A DNA stretch of 64,000 nt from JANMMJ01 sp964543235 (GTDB taxonomy: Bacteria; Pseudomonadota; Alphaproteobacteria; Rhizobiales; Aestuariivirgaceae). Under the pieces are notes generated by a model. That model saw only the letters and a list, made by a program, of their open reading frames with translations. It was not told where the DNA came from and made no database searches. The DNA lies in the NCBI GenBank assembly GCA_964543235.1, contig CAZIXE010000009.1, positions 18,200 through 82,199 on the forward strand. The letters run 5' to 3'. Below, in pieces: positions 42,101-49,819 of the stretch (position 1 is the first letter of the stretch; every line of letters starts with the position of its first letter). Both the position numbers and the translations under genes were made by a program.

Positions 42101-42166
42101 GGTTTGGGCTCCGGTTGTACCCTGGCGGTCTCACACATCTTCTTTCGCCGCGTTCGCCAAAACCGG

Positions 42167-42311
42167 CGTCATTCCAGCCAAGCCTTGCCCTTGCACAGCC
42201 AAGGGAAAGGCGCGCGCTGGAACCCCGCTTTGCCCGTGGCACGCGAGCCTCGGCCAGGCGGAGCGGGATCCCAGCTCGCGCTCCGCTTCGCGTCGCTTGG
42301 CTGGAATGACG
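42167..42311. repeat. Palindromic repeat element with nested hairpins
   Basis: The 17-base arms at 42167-42183 (CGTCATTCCAGCCAAGC) and 42295-42311 (its exact complement) enclose 111 bases. Inside are further complementary pairs (CTTGCCCTTG with CAAGGGAAAGG, and GCTGGAACCCCGCT with AGCGGGATCCCAGC). The whole could fold into a multi-branched hairpin. It resembles an interspersed non-coding palindromic element, related in its GTCATTCC edge to the repeats at 37.8 kb. No open frame inside looks coding. Confidence 0.7.
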
Positions 42312-42370
42312 GCTTACCATGATGGGCTCCAGGCGAGATGTGCATCCGATAGGGTGGTACGCGGAGCACT

Positions 42371-42405
42371 CTACTGACATCCTGCTGCCATCATGGTGTC
42401 AGCAG
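42371..42405. promoter_or_regulatory. Operator-like sequence shared with the WYL regulator promoter
   Basis: This 35-base stretch matches 31 of 35 positions of 44374-44408, upstream of the WYL regulator. Both contain tandem CTGCTG-type half sites followed by CATCAT and TGTCAGCAG, so the core is an interrupted palindrome (here slightly imperfect). It lies about 270 bases upstream of the GST start. It links the GST-DUF1326 operon to that regulator. Confidence 0.6.
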
Positions 42406-42449
42406 ACATGCGGCAATTCCCGCTGCAACATGAGGCGAGCAAAGCGATC

Positions 42450-43349
42450 CTAGGGAAGCGGGATGGGATTGTCGCTGCGGGTGCGCAGGTAGGCGATCAG
42501 GTTTACACGTTCGGTTTCATCGGGAACACCCCGGAGCATCCCGACACCAGGCGTCGTGATCGCTGGACCATAAAGATATGTGTTCAGATCTTCGTAGGAC
42601 CAGACACCCTCCAGAGCCGACAACGTCTTGGAGTACCCTTCGAAAGCAATCGACGCCTTGTCGCGGCCCACAACGTTCCACAAGTTTGGGGCATGACCGC
42701 TGACCTGATCCGGATCGATGCGATGGCAATGTTCACAATCTCTCTCGAAGATGCTTTTGCCCTTCCCGGCATCAGCCGAAGCCAGCCTAGCAGCAATCGG
42801 CGCGACCTTTGGAATGACGACGCCGTGAGCCATGAGATAGTCCGCAACGTCATGACGCTCGTAAGATATGGCGAGGTGGACGGGCGTCTTGATGTCGGTT
42901 TCCTTTGCCCATTGCGCATTGACGTTTGCACCCGCTTCCACCAGCGCCTTCACACAACTGAGGCAGCCGTTCGCGGCAGCAACGTGAAGGACGGTCTCGC
43001 CTGCCACTTCCGCATTCGGATCCGCGCCATTGGCCAGCAACAAGGCGATGAGTTCGATCTTCTCGTTTGCGACCGCTGCCGTTAAAGGCTGACCCAAACT
43101 CGTCCTGGCATTGACGTCAGCACCGCGCACGACGAGCAGCTTGGCCGCTTCAAGGTGGCCCCCCTGAGCGACCCAATAGAGCGGCGAAACACCCAGCATA
43201 TCGATTGCGTTGACATCATCGCCGGCATCCAAAGCAGCGGTGATGGCCGCCGCATCGCCTTTCATCGCCGCCTCGTGAATCGCGGCTGCTTGCGAAATGC
43301 CCGGAACCCAGCCAAGCACCATGAAGGCAACAAGCAAAATCCCACGCAC
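42450..43349 (-). CDS. Exported ankyrin-repeat / cytochrome c fusion, copy 2
   Basis: 299 residues from a GTG at 43349, chosen because GGAGG lies six bases upstream and it gives a clean signal peptide (ILLVAFMVLGWVPGISQA). About five ankyrin repeats follow (residues 23-180; GDDVNAIDMLGVSPLYWVAQ, GADVNARTSLGQPLTAAVAN and others). The C-terminal cytochrome c domain has CEHCH (Cys205, Cys208, His209) and a likely axial Met271 in TPGVGM. Copy 1 at 32020 has the same order and similar LWNV(I/V)GR, GVW(T/S)YEDL and IAYLRT blocks. This copy is in visibly more AT-rich DNA, beside a palindromic repeat, suggesting a separate acquisition. Confidence 0.88.
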   Translation of the reverse strand: MRGILLVAFMVLGWVPGISQAAAIHEAAMKGDAAAITAALDAGDDVNAIDMLGVSPLYWVAQGGHLEAAKLLVVRGADVNARTSLGQPLTAAVANEKIELIALLLANGADPNAEVAGETVLHVAAANGCLSCVKALVEAGANVNAQWAKETDIKTPVHLAISYERHDVADYLMAHGVVIPKVAPIAARLASADAGKGKSIFERDCEHCHRIDPDQVSGHAPNLWNVVGRDKASIAFEGYSKTLSALEGVWSYEDLNTYLYGPAITTPGVGMLRGVPDETERVNLIAYLRTRSDNPIPLP

Positions 43350-43610
43350 GTTGAACCTCCGGTGTTCGAGCAAAGGCAGCAACACGTCGCAAAGGCAACC
43401 CGGAATGGATCTGACTTTAACACAACCTCTTCATGTCCGTAACATCCGGCTTCGCGCTTATCGGTCATCTGCGAAGTGACAACCCCATTGGGGCCGCTTT
43501 GGCTTCGATTTCGGTGACAGCGATTTCGGCTCCGTCACCGAAATCCACAATGCTGACAAGAGGCTCAAAGCGGGCATTCAAACTGGGAGACCACCATTTC
43601 AGAACGACTC

Positions 43611-43640
43611 TTGACAGGGCGCTTCAACCTGGTTTATGTT
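43611..43640 (+). promoter_or_regulatory. Sigma-70-type promoter
   Basis: TTGACA at 43611-43616 and TATGTT at 43635-43640 are separated by 18 bases, close to the consensus promoter. Transcription would begin near 43647, which makes the ATG at 43671 a better start than the one at 43650. The -10 element overlaps the LexA-type box. Confidence 0.65.
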
Positions 43641-43652
43641 CCCTATATGTTC
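43638..43652. promoter_or_regulatory. LexA (SOS) box, alphaproteobacterial GTTC-N7-GTTC type
   Basis: GTTC-CCTATAT-GTTC fits exactly the direct-repeat LexA site described for alphaproteobacteria. It overlaps the -10 element and start site of the promoter at 43611, the position expected for repression by LexA. The downstream gene would then be induced by DNA damage. Confidence 0.7.
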
Positions 43653-43670
43653 TCAACGGAAACGAATGTC

Positions 43671-44348
43671 ATGGACTGGGGGAAGGCTGTCGCGCGGCAT
43701 CGCGAGGCGCTTCTTAGCGTGGTGGCCACGCTCTTGGCCCTGCTCGGGCTGGACAATGGCGAGGGCCCAAGGTGGATTTCGCGGGCGCTGCACCGGGCGG
43801 CGCTCAGGACGCTCGTCCCGGCCGAGGCGGCGGCGCGGCGCCTCATCGTGGTGCTGGCCAGAGATATTGCGGTGACGCTCCGGCCGGTGCGGCCGCTGCC
43901 GCCGGGACTCAGGCTCGCCAAAAAGACCGGGGCCCGCCTGTGCTTCCGGCTGTCCGACCCGCCGCACCGCCTGCGGCTTGGGCCGTGGCGGCCGGTCCCC
44001 CGCGCCATTCCCCGCATCCATGTCTTCACCCCCGATCCGCGCATCCCGATGCTGCGGGCCGCGCCGGCACCGGCGGCGGTGCCCCCCGCCGAGACCCGGA
44101 TCGATGCCACGCGGCTCTGCCGGCGGCTTGCCGCCCTCAAGTCGGCGCTCGACGATCTGCCGCGCCAGGCGCGGCGCCTCGCCCGGTGGCGGGCGAAGCG
44201 GGAGGCGCTTGCGGACCGGCCGGCCGCGCCCGTGCTGCGCAGCGGCCGCCCGCCCGGGCATCGCAAGGTTCCGCGCTACGACATCGATCTCATCTTGCGC
44301 GAGGCGCATGAAGTCGCCTGCGGCGCGCTTCTGCCCGACACGTCATGA
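43671..44348 (+). CDS. Unknown protein, probably LexA-regulated
   Basis: 225 residues from the ATG at 43671 (MDWGKAVARHREALLSVVAT). An upstream in-frame ATG at 43650 lies almost at the predicted transcription start. There is one hydrophobic N-terminal segment (LLSVVATLLALLGL). The rest is strongly basic and rich in Arg, Ala and Pro. The C-terminal part (HRKVPRYDIDLILREAHEVA) looks most conserved. Similar proteins are found in Hyphomicrobiales with no known function. The promoter carries a LexA-type box, so a role in the SOS response is inferred. Confidence 0.7.
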   Translation: MDWGKAVARHREALLSVVATLLALLGLDNGEGPRWISRALHRAALRTLVPAEAAARRLIVVLARDIAVTLRPVRPLPPGLRLAKKTGARLCFRLSDPPHRLRLGPWRPVPRAIPRIHVFTPDPRIPMLRAAPAPAAVPPAETRIDATRLCRRLAALKSALDDLPRQARRLARWRAKREALADRPAAPVLRSGRPPGHRKVPRYDIDLILREAHEVACGALLPDTS

Positions 44349-44373
44349 GGACCCCTCCCGCCCGGCGCCGGTC

Positions 44374-44408
44374 CTGCTGCCATCCTGCTGACATCATGCT
44401 GTCAGCAG
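44374..44408. promoter_or_regulatory. Operator-like palindrome before the WYL regulator
   Basis: CCTGCTGACA (44384-44393) and TGTCAGCAGG (44400-44409) form a perfect ten-base inverted repeat around TCATGC. An additional CTGCTG half site lies just upstream. The centre is about 33 bases before the regulator ATG. The same 35-base sequence, with four changes, occurs at 42371-42405. Autoregulation by the WYL protein is the simplest reading. Confidence 0.7.
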
Positions 44409-44429
44409 GGTTGCCGTAGGCTTTTCACC

Positions 44430-45140
44430 ATGCGCCGCGCCGACCGGCTCCTGCAGCTCATCCAAATCCTCCGCCGCCACCGGCGGCCGGTCACCGGCGA
44501 TTCGATTGCTGGTGAACTCGAAGTGTCGCTGCGCACCGTCTACCGCGACATCGCCGCGCTCATCGGCGAAGGCGTGCCGGTCCGGGGCGAGGCGGGCGTT
44601 GGCTATGTGCTGGGCGAGGGCTACGATTTGCCGCCGCTCATGTTCACCGCCGACGAGCTCGAAGCCGTCATGCTGGGGCTGCGCTGGGTGGCGCGGCGGG
44701 GCGATGCGCAATTGTCGCGCGCCGCCCTCGATACGGTGGCCAAGATCGGCACGGTGCTGCCGGCCCAGCTCAAGCCGTTCCTCTACGATGCCAGCCTGCT
44801 GGTGCCGCCGAACACGGTGCTGCCGGACAGCATCGACGTGGCGCAGTTCCGCACCGCCATCCGCGAGGGCCGCAAGGTCGCATTGCACTACCGGAGTGCC
44901 GAAGACGCGGTGACCGAGCGCGTCATCTGGCCGATCGCCATTGCCTATTTCGATGCCAGCCGTCTCGTCATCGCCTGGTGCGAGCTGCGCCAGGATTTCC
45001 GGTCGTTCCGTTCCGACCGCATGATTGCCGCCGAGATCCTCAAAGACCGCTATCCGCAGCGGCGCGCCCGGCTGCTCAAGCAGTGGAGCGAGCAGATGCG
45101 GGCCGCCGAGGGCGTGCAGATGACCGATGTCTTCGCCTAG
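44430..45140 (+). CDS. YafY-type HTH/WYL transcriptional regulator
   Basis: 236 residues. An N-terminal HTH_11 domain (RADRLLQLIQILRRHRRPVT then VSLRTVYRDIAALIGEGVPV) and a WYL domain (AIREGRKVALHYRSAEDAVT, then VIWPIAIAYFDASRLVIAWC and LRQDFRSFRSDRM). WYL domains bind nucleic acid or small ligands and modulate the HTH. The operator-like palindrome just upstream also occurs beside the GST-DUF1326 operon, making that operon the probable target. The stop overlaps the purN stop by four bases (convergent). Confidence 0.92.
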   Translation: MRRADRLLQLIQILRRHRRPVTGDSIAGELEVSLRTVYRDIAALIGEGVPVRGEAGVGYVLGEGYDLPPLMFTADELEAVMLGLRWVARRGDAQLSRAALDTVAKIGTVLPAQLKPFLYDASLLVPPNTVLPDSIDVAQFRTAIREGRKVALHYRSAEDAVTERVIWPIAIAYFDASRLVIAWCELRQDFRSFRSDRMIAAEILKDRYPQRRARLLKQWSEQMRAAEGVQMTDVFA

Positions 45141-45787
45141 GCAGACGGCACGATCAGGCTTCCCGTGGCGGGATAGGCCCCGGCCCACACCGCCTTTTCG
45201 CCCTCGACCCGGACCTGCCCCGCAGCCACGGCGGCAAGGGCGCGCGGATACAGGATGTGTTCGACGCCAAGAACCCGCGCGGCCAGCGTGTCCGGACTGT
45301 CGCCGGCCAGGACCGGAACGGCCGCCTGGGCAATGATCGGCCCGGCATCGACATCGTGGCGCACGAAATGCACGGTGCAGCCATGGACCCTGACGCCGTC
45401 GGCAATGGCCCGCGCATGGGTGTCGAGGCCCGGGTAGGCGGGGAGGAGCGAGGGGTGAATGTTGATCATGCGGTCGCGCCAGGCATCGACAAGCTGCGCG
45501 GTCATGATGCGCATGAAACCGGCACAGGCGACGATCTCGATGCCGCGGGCTCCCAGCGCCCGGTCGAGTTCGGCATCGAAGTCCCGGCGCAACGCAAAGC
45601 GGCGGTGGTCGATGAGCAGTGTCTCGATGCCAGCGGCTGCGGCCGCCTCGAGACCTGCGGCATCGGGCCGGTTAGCGATGACAAGGGCGATTTCGGCGGG
45701 ATAGGCGGGCGCCTTGGCCGCGGCGATCAGCGCCTGCATGTTGGAGCCGCGGCCCGAAATCAGGATCGCCGTGCGCTTCTTGGGCAT
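45137..45787 (-). CDS. purN: Phosphoribosylglycinamide formyltransferase
   Basis: 216 residues. It transfers a formyl group from 10-formyl-THF to GAR in purine synthesis. The opening ILISGRGSNMQALI (phosphate loop), the catalytic region ACAGFMRIMTAQLVDAW, INIHPSLLPAYPGLDTHARA and the aspartate-containing TVHFVRHDVDAGPIIAQA are all intact. The ATG overlaps the purM stop by one base (TGATG), so it is translationally coupled to purM. Confidence 0.96.
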   Translation of the reverse strand: MPKKRTAILISGRGSNMQALIAAAKAPAYPAEIALVIANRPDAAGLEAAAAAGIETLLIDHRRFALRRDFDAELDRALGARGIEIVACAGFMRIMTAQLVDAWRDRMINIHPSLLPAYPGLDTHARAIADGVRVHGCTVHFVRHDVDAGPIIAQAAVPVLAGDSPDTLAARVLGVEHILYPRALAAVAAGQVRVEGEKAVWAGAYPATGSLIVPSA

Positions 45788-46872
45788 CAGGCGAGGTTGA
45801 GCCGGCCGGTGGTCACGACCCGGTCGCCGGCGGTGGTGCGCCGTCCGATGAACCCGAGGTCCACGACGGTTTCCCCCATGTCCTGCAGAGTGGCGATGGC
45901 GCCCTGGGCCGCGGCCGGATCGAGGATGGCCACCATGCCGATGCCGCAGTTGAAGGTCCGCAGCATCTCGCGCTCGGCAATGTTGCCGATCCGCTGCAGC
46001 CAGCCGAAAACCGGCGGGCAGGGGATGCTGTCGAGGCGGATCTCGGCCACGCAGTCGCCGGGAAGGACGCGGGGAATATTCTCGATGAAGCCGCCGCCGG
46101 TGATGTGGGCGAGCGCCTTGATCGCTTGCGACCGGCGCAGCGCTGCGAGCAGCGGCTTCACGTAGATGCGGGTGGGCGTCAGCAGGGCCTCGCCCAAGGA
46201 CCCGCCTTGCGTGAAGGGGGCCGGAAAGGAGTAGGACAGGCCGCTCATCTCGACGAGCTTGCGGATCAGCGAGTAGCCATTGGAGTGCGGTCCCGATGAG
46301 AGGAGGCCGACAATCAGATCGCCGGGCCCGATATCGCGGCGCGGCAGGATGCGGCTTCTCTCGACAGCGCCCACGGCAAATCCGGCAAGATCGTAGTCAC
46401 CGTTCCGGTACATGCCCGGCATTTCCGCGGTTTCGCCGCCGATCAGGGCGCAGCCTGACTCGCGGCAGCCCTCGGCAATCCCGGCGATGACATCGCGGGC
46501 GGCGGCAATTTCGAGCTTGCCGGTGGCGAAGTAGTCGAGGAAGAAGAGCGGCTCGGCACCCTGCACCACCAGATCGTTGACCGACATTGCCACGAGGTCG
46601 ATGCCGATGGTGGCGTGGATGCCGGTGTCGATGGCGATCCTGAGCTTGGTGCCGACGCCATCATTGGCGGCAACCAGAACCGGGTCCTCATAGCCGCAGG
46701 CCTTGAGGTCGAAGAGGCCGCCGAAGCCTCCCAGACCTGCGTCCGACCCCGGCCTCGCGGTGGCGCGGGCCAGCGGCTTGATGGCCTCCACGAGAGCATT
46801 GCCGGCCGTGATGTCGACGCCCGCATCGGCGTAGGACACCCCTGCACTCGTCCCTTGTTCGCGGTCCGTCAT
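45787..46872 (-). CDS. purM: Phosphoribosylformylglycinamidine cyclo-ligase (AIR synthetase)
   Basis: 361 residues from the ATG at 46872. It closes the imidazole ring using ATP. Recognised blocks are VSYADAGVDITAGNALVEAI, VAANDGVGTKLRIA, LVAMSVNDLVVQGAEPLFFL, CALIGGETAEMPGMY, GLLSSGPHSNGYSL and AHITGGGFIENIPR. It forms the purMN pair common in alphaproteobacteria. It is divergent from the DUF2066 gene with about 120 bases between starts. Confidence 0.96.
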   Translation of the reverse strand: MTDREQGTSAGVSYADAGVDITAGNALVEAIKPLARATARPGSDAGLGGFGGLFDLKACGYEDPVLVAANDGVGTKLRIAIDTGIHATIGIDLVAMSVNDLVVQGAEPLFFLDYFATGKLEIAAARDVIAGIAEGCRESGCALIGGETAEMPGMYRNGDYDLAGFAVGAVERSRILPRRDIGPGDLIVGLLSSGPHSNGYSLIRKLVEMSGLSYSFPAPFTQGGSLGEALLTPTRIYVKPLLAALRRSQAIKALAHITGGGFIENIPRVLPGDCVAEIRLDSIPCPPVFGWLQRIGNIAEREMLRTFNCGIGMVAILDPAAAQGAIATLQDMGETVVDLGFIGRRTTAGDRVVTTGRLNLA

Positions 46873-46993
46873 GCCGTTAGTTTGCCTCAAATCTGTGCGC
46901 AAGCCCTCGCGCCGCGTTGCATAGCGGGAAGCCGCGGCGGAATAAAGCAGAGATTGCCGCTGCGGGGGCGGTTGAAATGGAGTGTCTGGCGGC

Positions 46994-48121
46994 ATGCCAA
47001 TCCGGATGATCTGGCGGGCATTGGTTTTCCTGGCTGCGACGGCTGCCGCCGGTCCGGCGGGGGCCGCGGCGCCCATTGAAACCAATCTGTTCGCGGTCTC
47101 CGGTGTCGAGGTCGACGTCACCGCGCGTGATGCGGCCTCAGCCAAGAACCAGGCCATCATCGAAGCACAGGTCAAGGGTTTCCGGGTTCTTGCCGAACGG
47201 TTCGGCGGCGAGGAAGCAGCGGCCACGTTCGAGAAGCTGACGCCCAAGGATGTCGGCAAGCTGCTGCGCTCGCTGTCAATCGAGGAAGAGCGGACGGGAC
47301 CCGGCCGCTATATCGGAAAACTCACGGTCAGGTTCCTGCCGGACAAGGTCCGGGACCTGTTCGGTTCGCACGGGCTGGCCATCGTCGAAGAGCAATCGCC
47401 GCCGCTGGTGGTCATCCCGGTGTGGAAGACGGCAGAGGGCCCGGTGTTATGGGAGGACAACCCGTGGAAGGCTGCCTGGGTGGCGCTGCGGGCGGAGCAG
47501 GCGATCGTGCCGATCATCGTGCCGCTGGGCGATCTGCAGGACACGCAGGCGATCAGCGCCGAGGAAGCACTGGCCAATGACGCGGTGAAACTCGAGTCGG
47601 TCATGCTGCGCTACGAAGCCAGGGCGGTGCTGGTGGCGGTTGCCGAAGCCGCACCCGAGGGCGGCGCCCGGGCCAAGATGTTCGGTGAAACGCCGATCGG
47701 AACCGTGACATTCGACAAGATCTATCGGGCGGAAGACGGGGCGCTCGACAGTTCCCTGAAGCTTGCCGCCCAGCGGTTCCACGGCGTAATGATCGACAAG
47801 TGGCGGCAGACGCGGGCGAGGCTGGCGGCCGAGGAGCGCGCCCGGCGCGAAGCCGAAAGGCAGGCGGCGCTTGCAGCCGCCGGGCCGCAGCACATGTCGG
47901 TGTCGGTGCCCTTCGCGTCGGTCGTCGAATGGAACGCGATCAGAACCCGCCTGGTGGGGACGCCGGGCATCGTCGGCGTGGACGTGGCGTCGATTGCCGG
48001 CACGGGAGCGACCGTGCGGCTCACCTATGCGGCGCCGCTGGAAGACATCAGGGGCTCGCTTGCCGGCCGGGGGCTGCAACTCAACCAGATTGGCGAATCA
48101 TGGGTACTCGAACCCTATTGA
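46994..48121 (+). CDS. Exported DUF2066 domain protein
   Basis: 375 residues from the ATG at 46994; a GTG 12 bases earlier is possible. A signal peptide (LVFLAATAAAGPAGAAA) precedes a DUF2066 region: EVDVTARDAASAKNQAIIEA, RLVLP-equivalent FLPDKVRDLFGSHGLAIVEE, and PLVVIPVWKTAEGPVLWEDN. It would be periplasmic. Function unknown. The gene is regularly found between purM and the CDP-alcohol phosphatidyltransferase/permease/hdaA genes in Hyphomicrobiales, as it is here. Confidence 0.85.
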   Translation: MPIRMIWRALVFLAATAAAGPAGAAAPIETNLFAVSGVEVDVTARDAASAKNQAIIEAQVKGFRVLAERFGGEEAAATFEKLTPKDVGKLLRSLSIEEERTGPGRYIGKLTVRFLPDKVRDLFGSHGLAIVEEQSPPLVVIPVWKTAEGPVLWEDNPWKAAWVALRAEQAIVPIIVPLGDLQDTQAISAEEALANDAVKLESVMLRYEARAVLVAVAEAAPEGGARAKMFGETPIGTVTFDKIYRAEDGALDSSLKLAAQRFHGVMIDKWRQTRARLAAEERARREAERQAALAAAGPQHMSVSVPFASVVEWNAIRTRLVGTPGIVGVDVASIAGTGATVRLTYAAPLEDIRGSLAGRGLQLNQIGESWVLEPY

Positions 48122-48152
48122 CCGGCCATGACGGCATAAGACGGCCAGCCCG

Positions 48153-48710
48153 ATGAGCGTGCCGAACATCATCACCATCGCCCGTATCCTGGCAGTCCCC
48201 TTGACCGTATGGCTGATCATCGACGGCGAACACATGCTTGCCTTTCTCGCCTTCATCGCCGCGGGGATCAGCGATGGGGTCGACGGGTTCATCGCCCGCC
48301 GTTACGATCTCAAGTCCGAACTGGGCGCCATGCTCGATCCGCTCGCCGACAAGCTGCTGCTGGTCTCGATTTATGTCACTCTCGGTTTCCAGCAGGTGTT
48401 GCCTGCCTGGCTGGTCATTCTCGTGGTCTCGCGCGACGTGCTGATCGTCGGCGGCGTGCTCCTGAACATGCTGATGGACAGGCCGATGGAGATGCGGCCG
48501 CTCCTGGTCAGCAAGGTCAATACCGCGGGACAGATCATCCTCGCCGGGGCCGCTCTGGCGGCGCTCGGTTTCGAGGTCAATCTCAGCAACGCCAGCTTTG
48601 CCGCCGGCATTGGCGCCGTCGCCCTCCTGACGGCCGCCTCCGGCGCCCTTTACTTGCGCGACTGGGTGCGACATATGGCCGGCAGCAACGGCGAAAGTGC
48701 CAAGTCATGA
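48153..48710 (+). CDS. CDP-alcohol phosphatidyltransferase (PgsA/cardiolipin synthase-like)
   Basis: 185 residues with several transmembrane helices. The family signature DG-x2-AR-x8-G-x3-D-x3-D is complete in SDGVDGFIARRYDLKSELGA and the following MLDPLADK. It would join a CDP-linked lipid to an alcohol such as glycerol phosphate or phosphatidylglycerol in the inner membrane. Which alcohol is used cannot be told. It overlaps the AI-2E permease gene by four bases (ATGA). Confidence 0.9.
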   Translation: MSVPNIITIARILAVPLTVWLIIDGEHMLAFLAFIAAGISDGVDGFIARRYDLKSELGAMLDPLADKLLLVSIYVTLGFQQVLPAWLVILVVSRDVLIVGGVLLNMLMDRPMEMRPLLVSKVNTAGQIILAGAALAALGFEVNLSNASFAAGIGAVALLTAASGALYLRDWVRHMAGSNGESAKS

Positions 48711-49819
48711 CCTTGCAGCGGCAATTCTCGTTCTGGGGTGCGGCCTTCCTGGCGCTCATCGCGTTCCTGTGGCTGTTCAGCGCAATCCTGCTGCCGTTTC
48801 TCGCCGGCCTGGCGCTGGCCTATTTCCTCGATCCCCTGGCTGATGCACTGGAACGGGCCGGGCTGACCCGGCTGCTGGCGACGTTCCTGATCCTGCTGTG
48901 CAGCCTGCTCGGCATTATCCTCGCGGTGCTTCTGGTGCTGCCGATCCTCGCCGATCAATTCTCGAAGCTGGCCGCCAATCTGCCGAACATCATTGCCAAT
49001 GCCGTGCACCAGTTCGACCAGTCGGCGCCGCAATGGCTCAAGGATGCGCTGGCGCAATCAGGCACCGACGTTTCGGGGTGGCTGCGCGAGAATGTGGGAC
49101 GTACCGCGGAGTGGGCCGGCACGGTGCTGACGTCCGTGTGGTCCGGGGGGATGGCGCTCGTCAATGTATTGTCGCTGCTGATCGTCACGCCGATCGTTGC
49201 CTTCTACATGCTCAATGACTGGGATCGGATGATCGCCAAGGTTGACGGCTGGCTGCCGCGGCCGCATGCCGAGACAGTCCGCGCTCTCGCCCGGCAGATC
49301 GATGCTGCCATGGCCGGCTTCATCCGCGGCCAGGGCACTGTGTGCCTGACACTCGGCCTGTTCTATGCGGTGGCGCTGTCGCTGCTCGGGCTCAATTTCG
49401 GGTTCCTGATCGGGCTGGCGGCAGGCGCGCTGAGCTTCATTCCCTATGTCGGGGCGATAGTCGGCGGCCTTGCGGCCATCGGCATGGCGCTGGTCCAGTT
49501 CTGGCCGCAGCCGATGCCGATCGTCCTGGTTGGTGCAGCATTCGCTCTCGGGCAGTTTCTGGAAGGCAATTTTCTGTCCCCGCGGCTGGTCGGCGAGCGG
49601 GTGGGACTGCATCCGGTCTGGCTGATGTTTGCGCTGTTCGCCTTCGGCTATCTGTTCGGATTCGTGGGGCTGCTGATGGCGGTGCCGCTGGCCGCCGCGG
49701 CCGGGGTGCTGATCCGCTTTGCACTCGGCCAGTACATAAAGAGCCCGCTGTATCTCGGCGTCCCGCAGCAGCCCGCCGACGCGCCGCCGACGGCGGTCAA
49801 GGCCAGGAAAGAGCGTTAG
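48707..49819 (+). CDS. AI-2E family (PerM-type) permease
   Basis: 370 residues with about eight transmembrane helices. The conserved pattern is FLAGLALAYFLDPLADALER near the start, IVTPIVAFYMLNDWDRM, FIRGQGTVCLTLGLFYAVAL, GALSFIPYVGAIVGGLAAIG and LSPRLVGERVGLHPVWLMFA. The gene is coupled on both sides: ATGA overlap with the phosphatidyltransferase and a one-base overlap with hdaA. The perM-hdaA arrangement is conserved in alphaproteobacteria. Transport substrate unknown. Confidence 0.92.
   Translation: MTLQRQFSFWGAAFLALIAFLWLFSAILLPFLAGLALAYFLDPLADALERAGLTRLLATFLILLCSLLGIILAVLLVLPILADQFSKLAANLPNIIANAVHQFDQSAPQWLKDALAQSGTDVSGWLRENVGRTAEWAGTVLTSVWSGGMALVNVLSLLIVTPIVAFYMLNDWDRMIAKVDGWLPRPHAETVRALARQIDAAMAGFIRGQGTVCLTLGLFYAVALSLLGLNFGFLIGLAAGALSFIPYVGAIVGGLAAIGMALVQFWPQPMPIVLVGAAFALGQFLEGNFLSPRLVGERVGLHPVWLMFALFAFGYLFGFVGLLMAVPLAAAAGVLIRFALGQYIKSPLYLGVPQQPADAPPTAVKARKER

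Larger units (their letters stand above)
42101..42449. other. Intergenic region with nested inverted repeat and operator-like site
   Basis: This gap of about 350 bases separates the GST gene and the second ankyrin-cytochrome gene. It holds no convincing gene. It contains a long-range inverted repeat element (42167-42311) and, on its right side, the 35-bp operator-like sequence (42371-42405), both listed separately. The GST promoter presumably lies between the operator and the gene, or within the repeat. Confidence 0.6.
43350..43670. other. AT-richer intergenic region with LexA-regulated promoter
   Basis: About 320 bases between the divergent ankyrin-cytochrome copy 2 and the gene at 43671. 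Apart from the promoter and LexA-type box listed separately, an inverted repeat TTTCGGTGAC/GTCACCGAAA lies around 43509-43544. No coding frame is supported. Confidence 0.5.

Noticed and set aside
43650..43670. Upstream ATG as start of the LexA-boxed gene
   Set aside because: It lies within a few bases of the predicted transcription start and inside the LexA-type box. The ATG at 43671 leaves a normal leader and fits the conserved-looking N-terminus.
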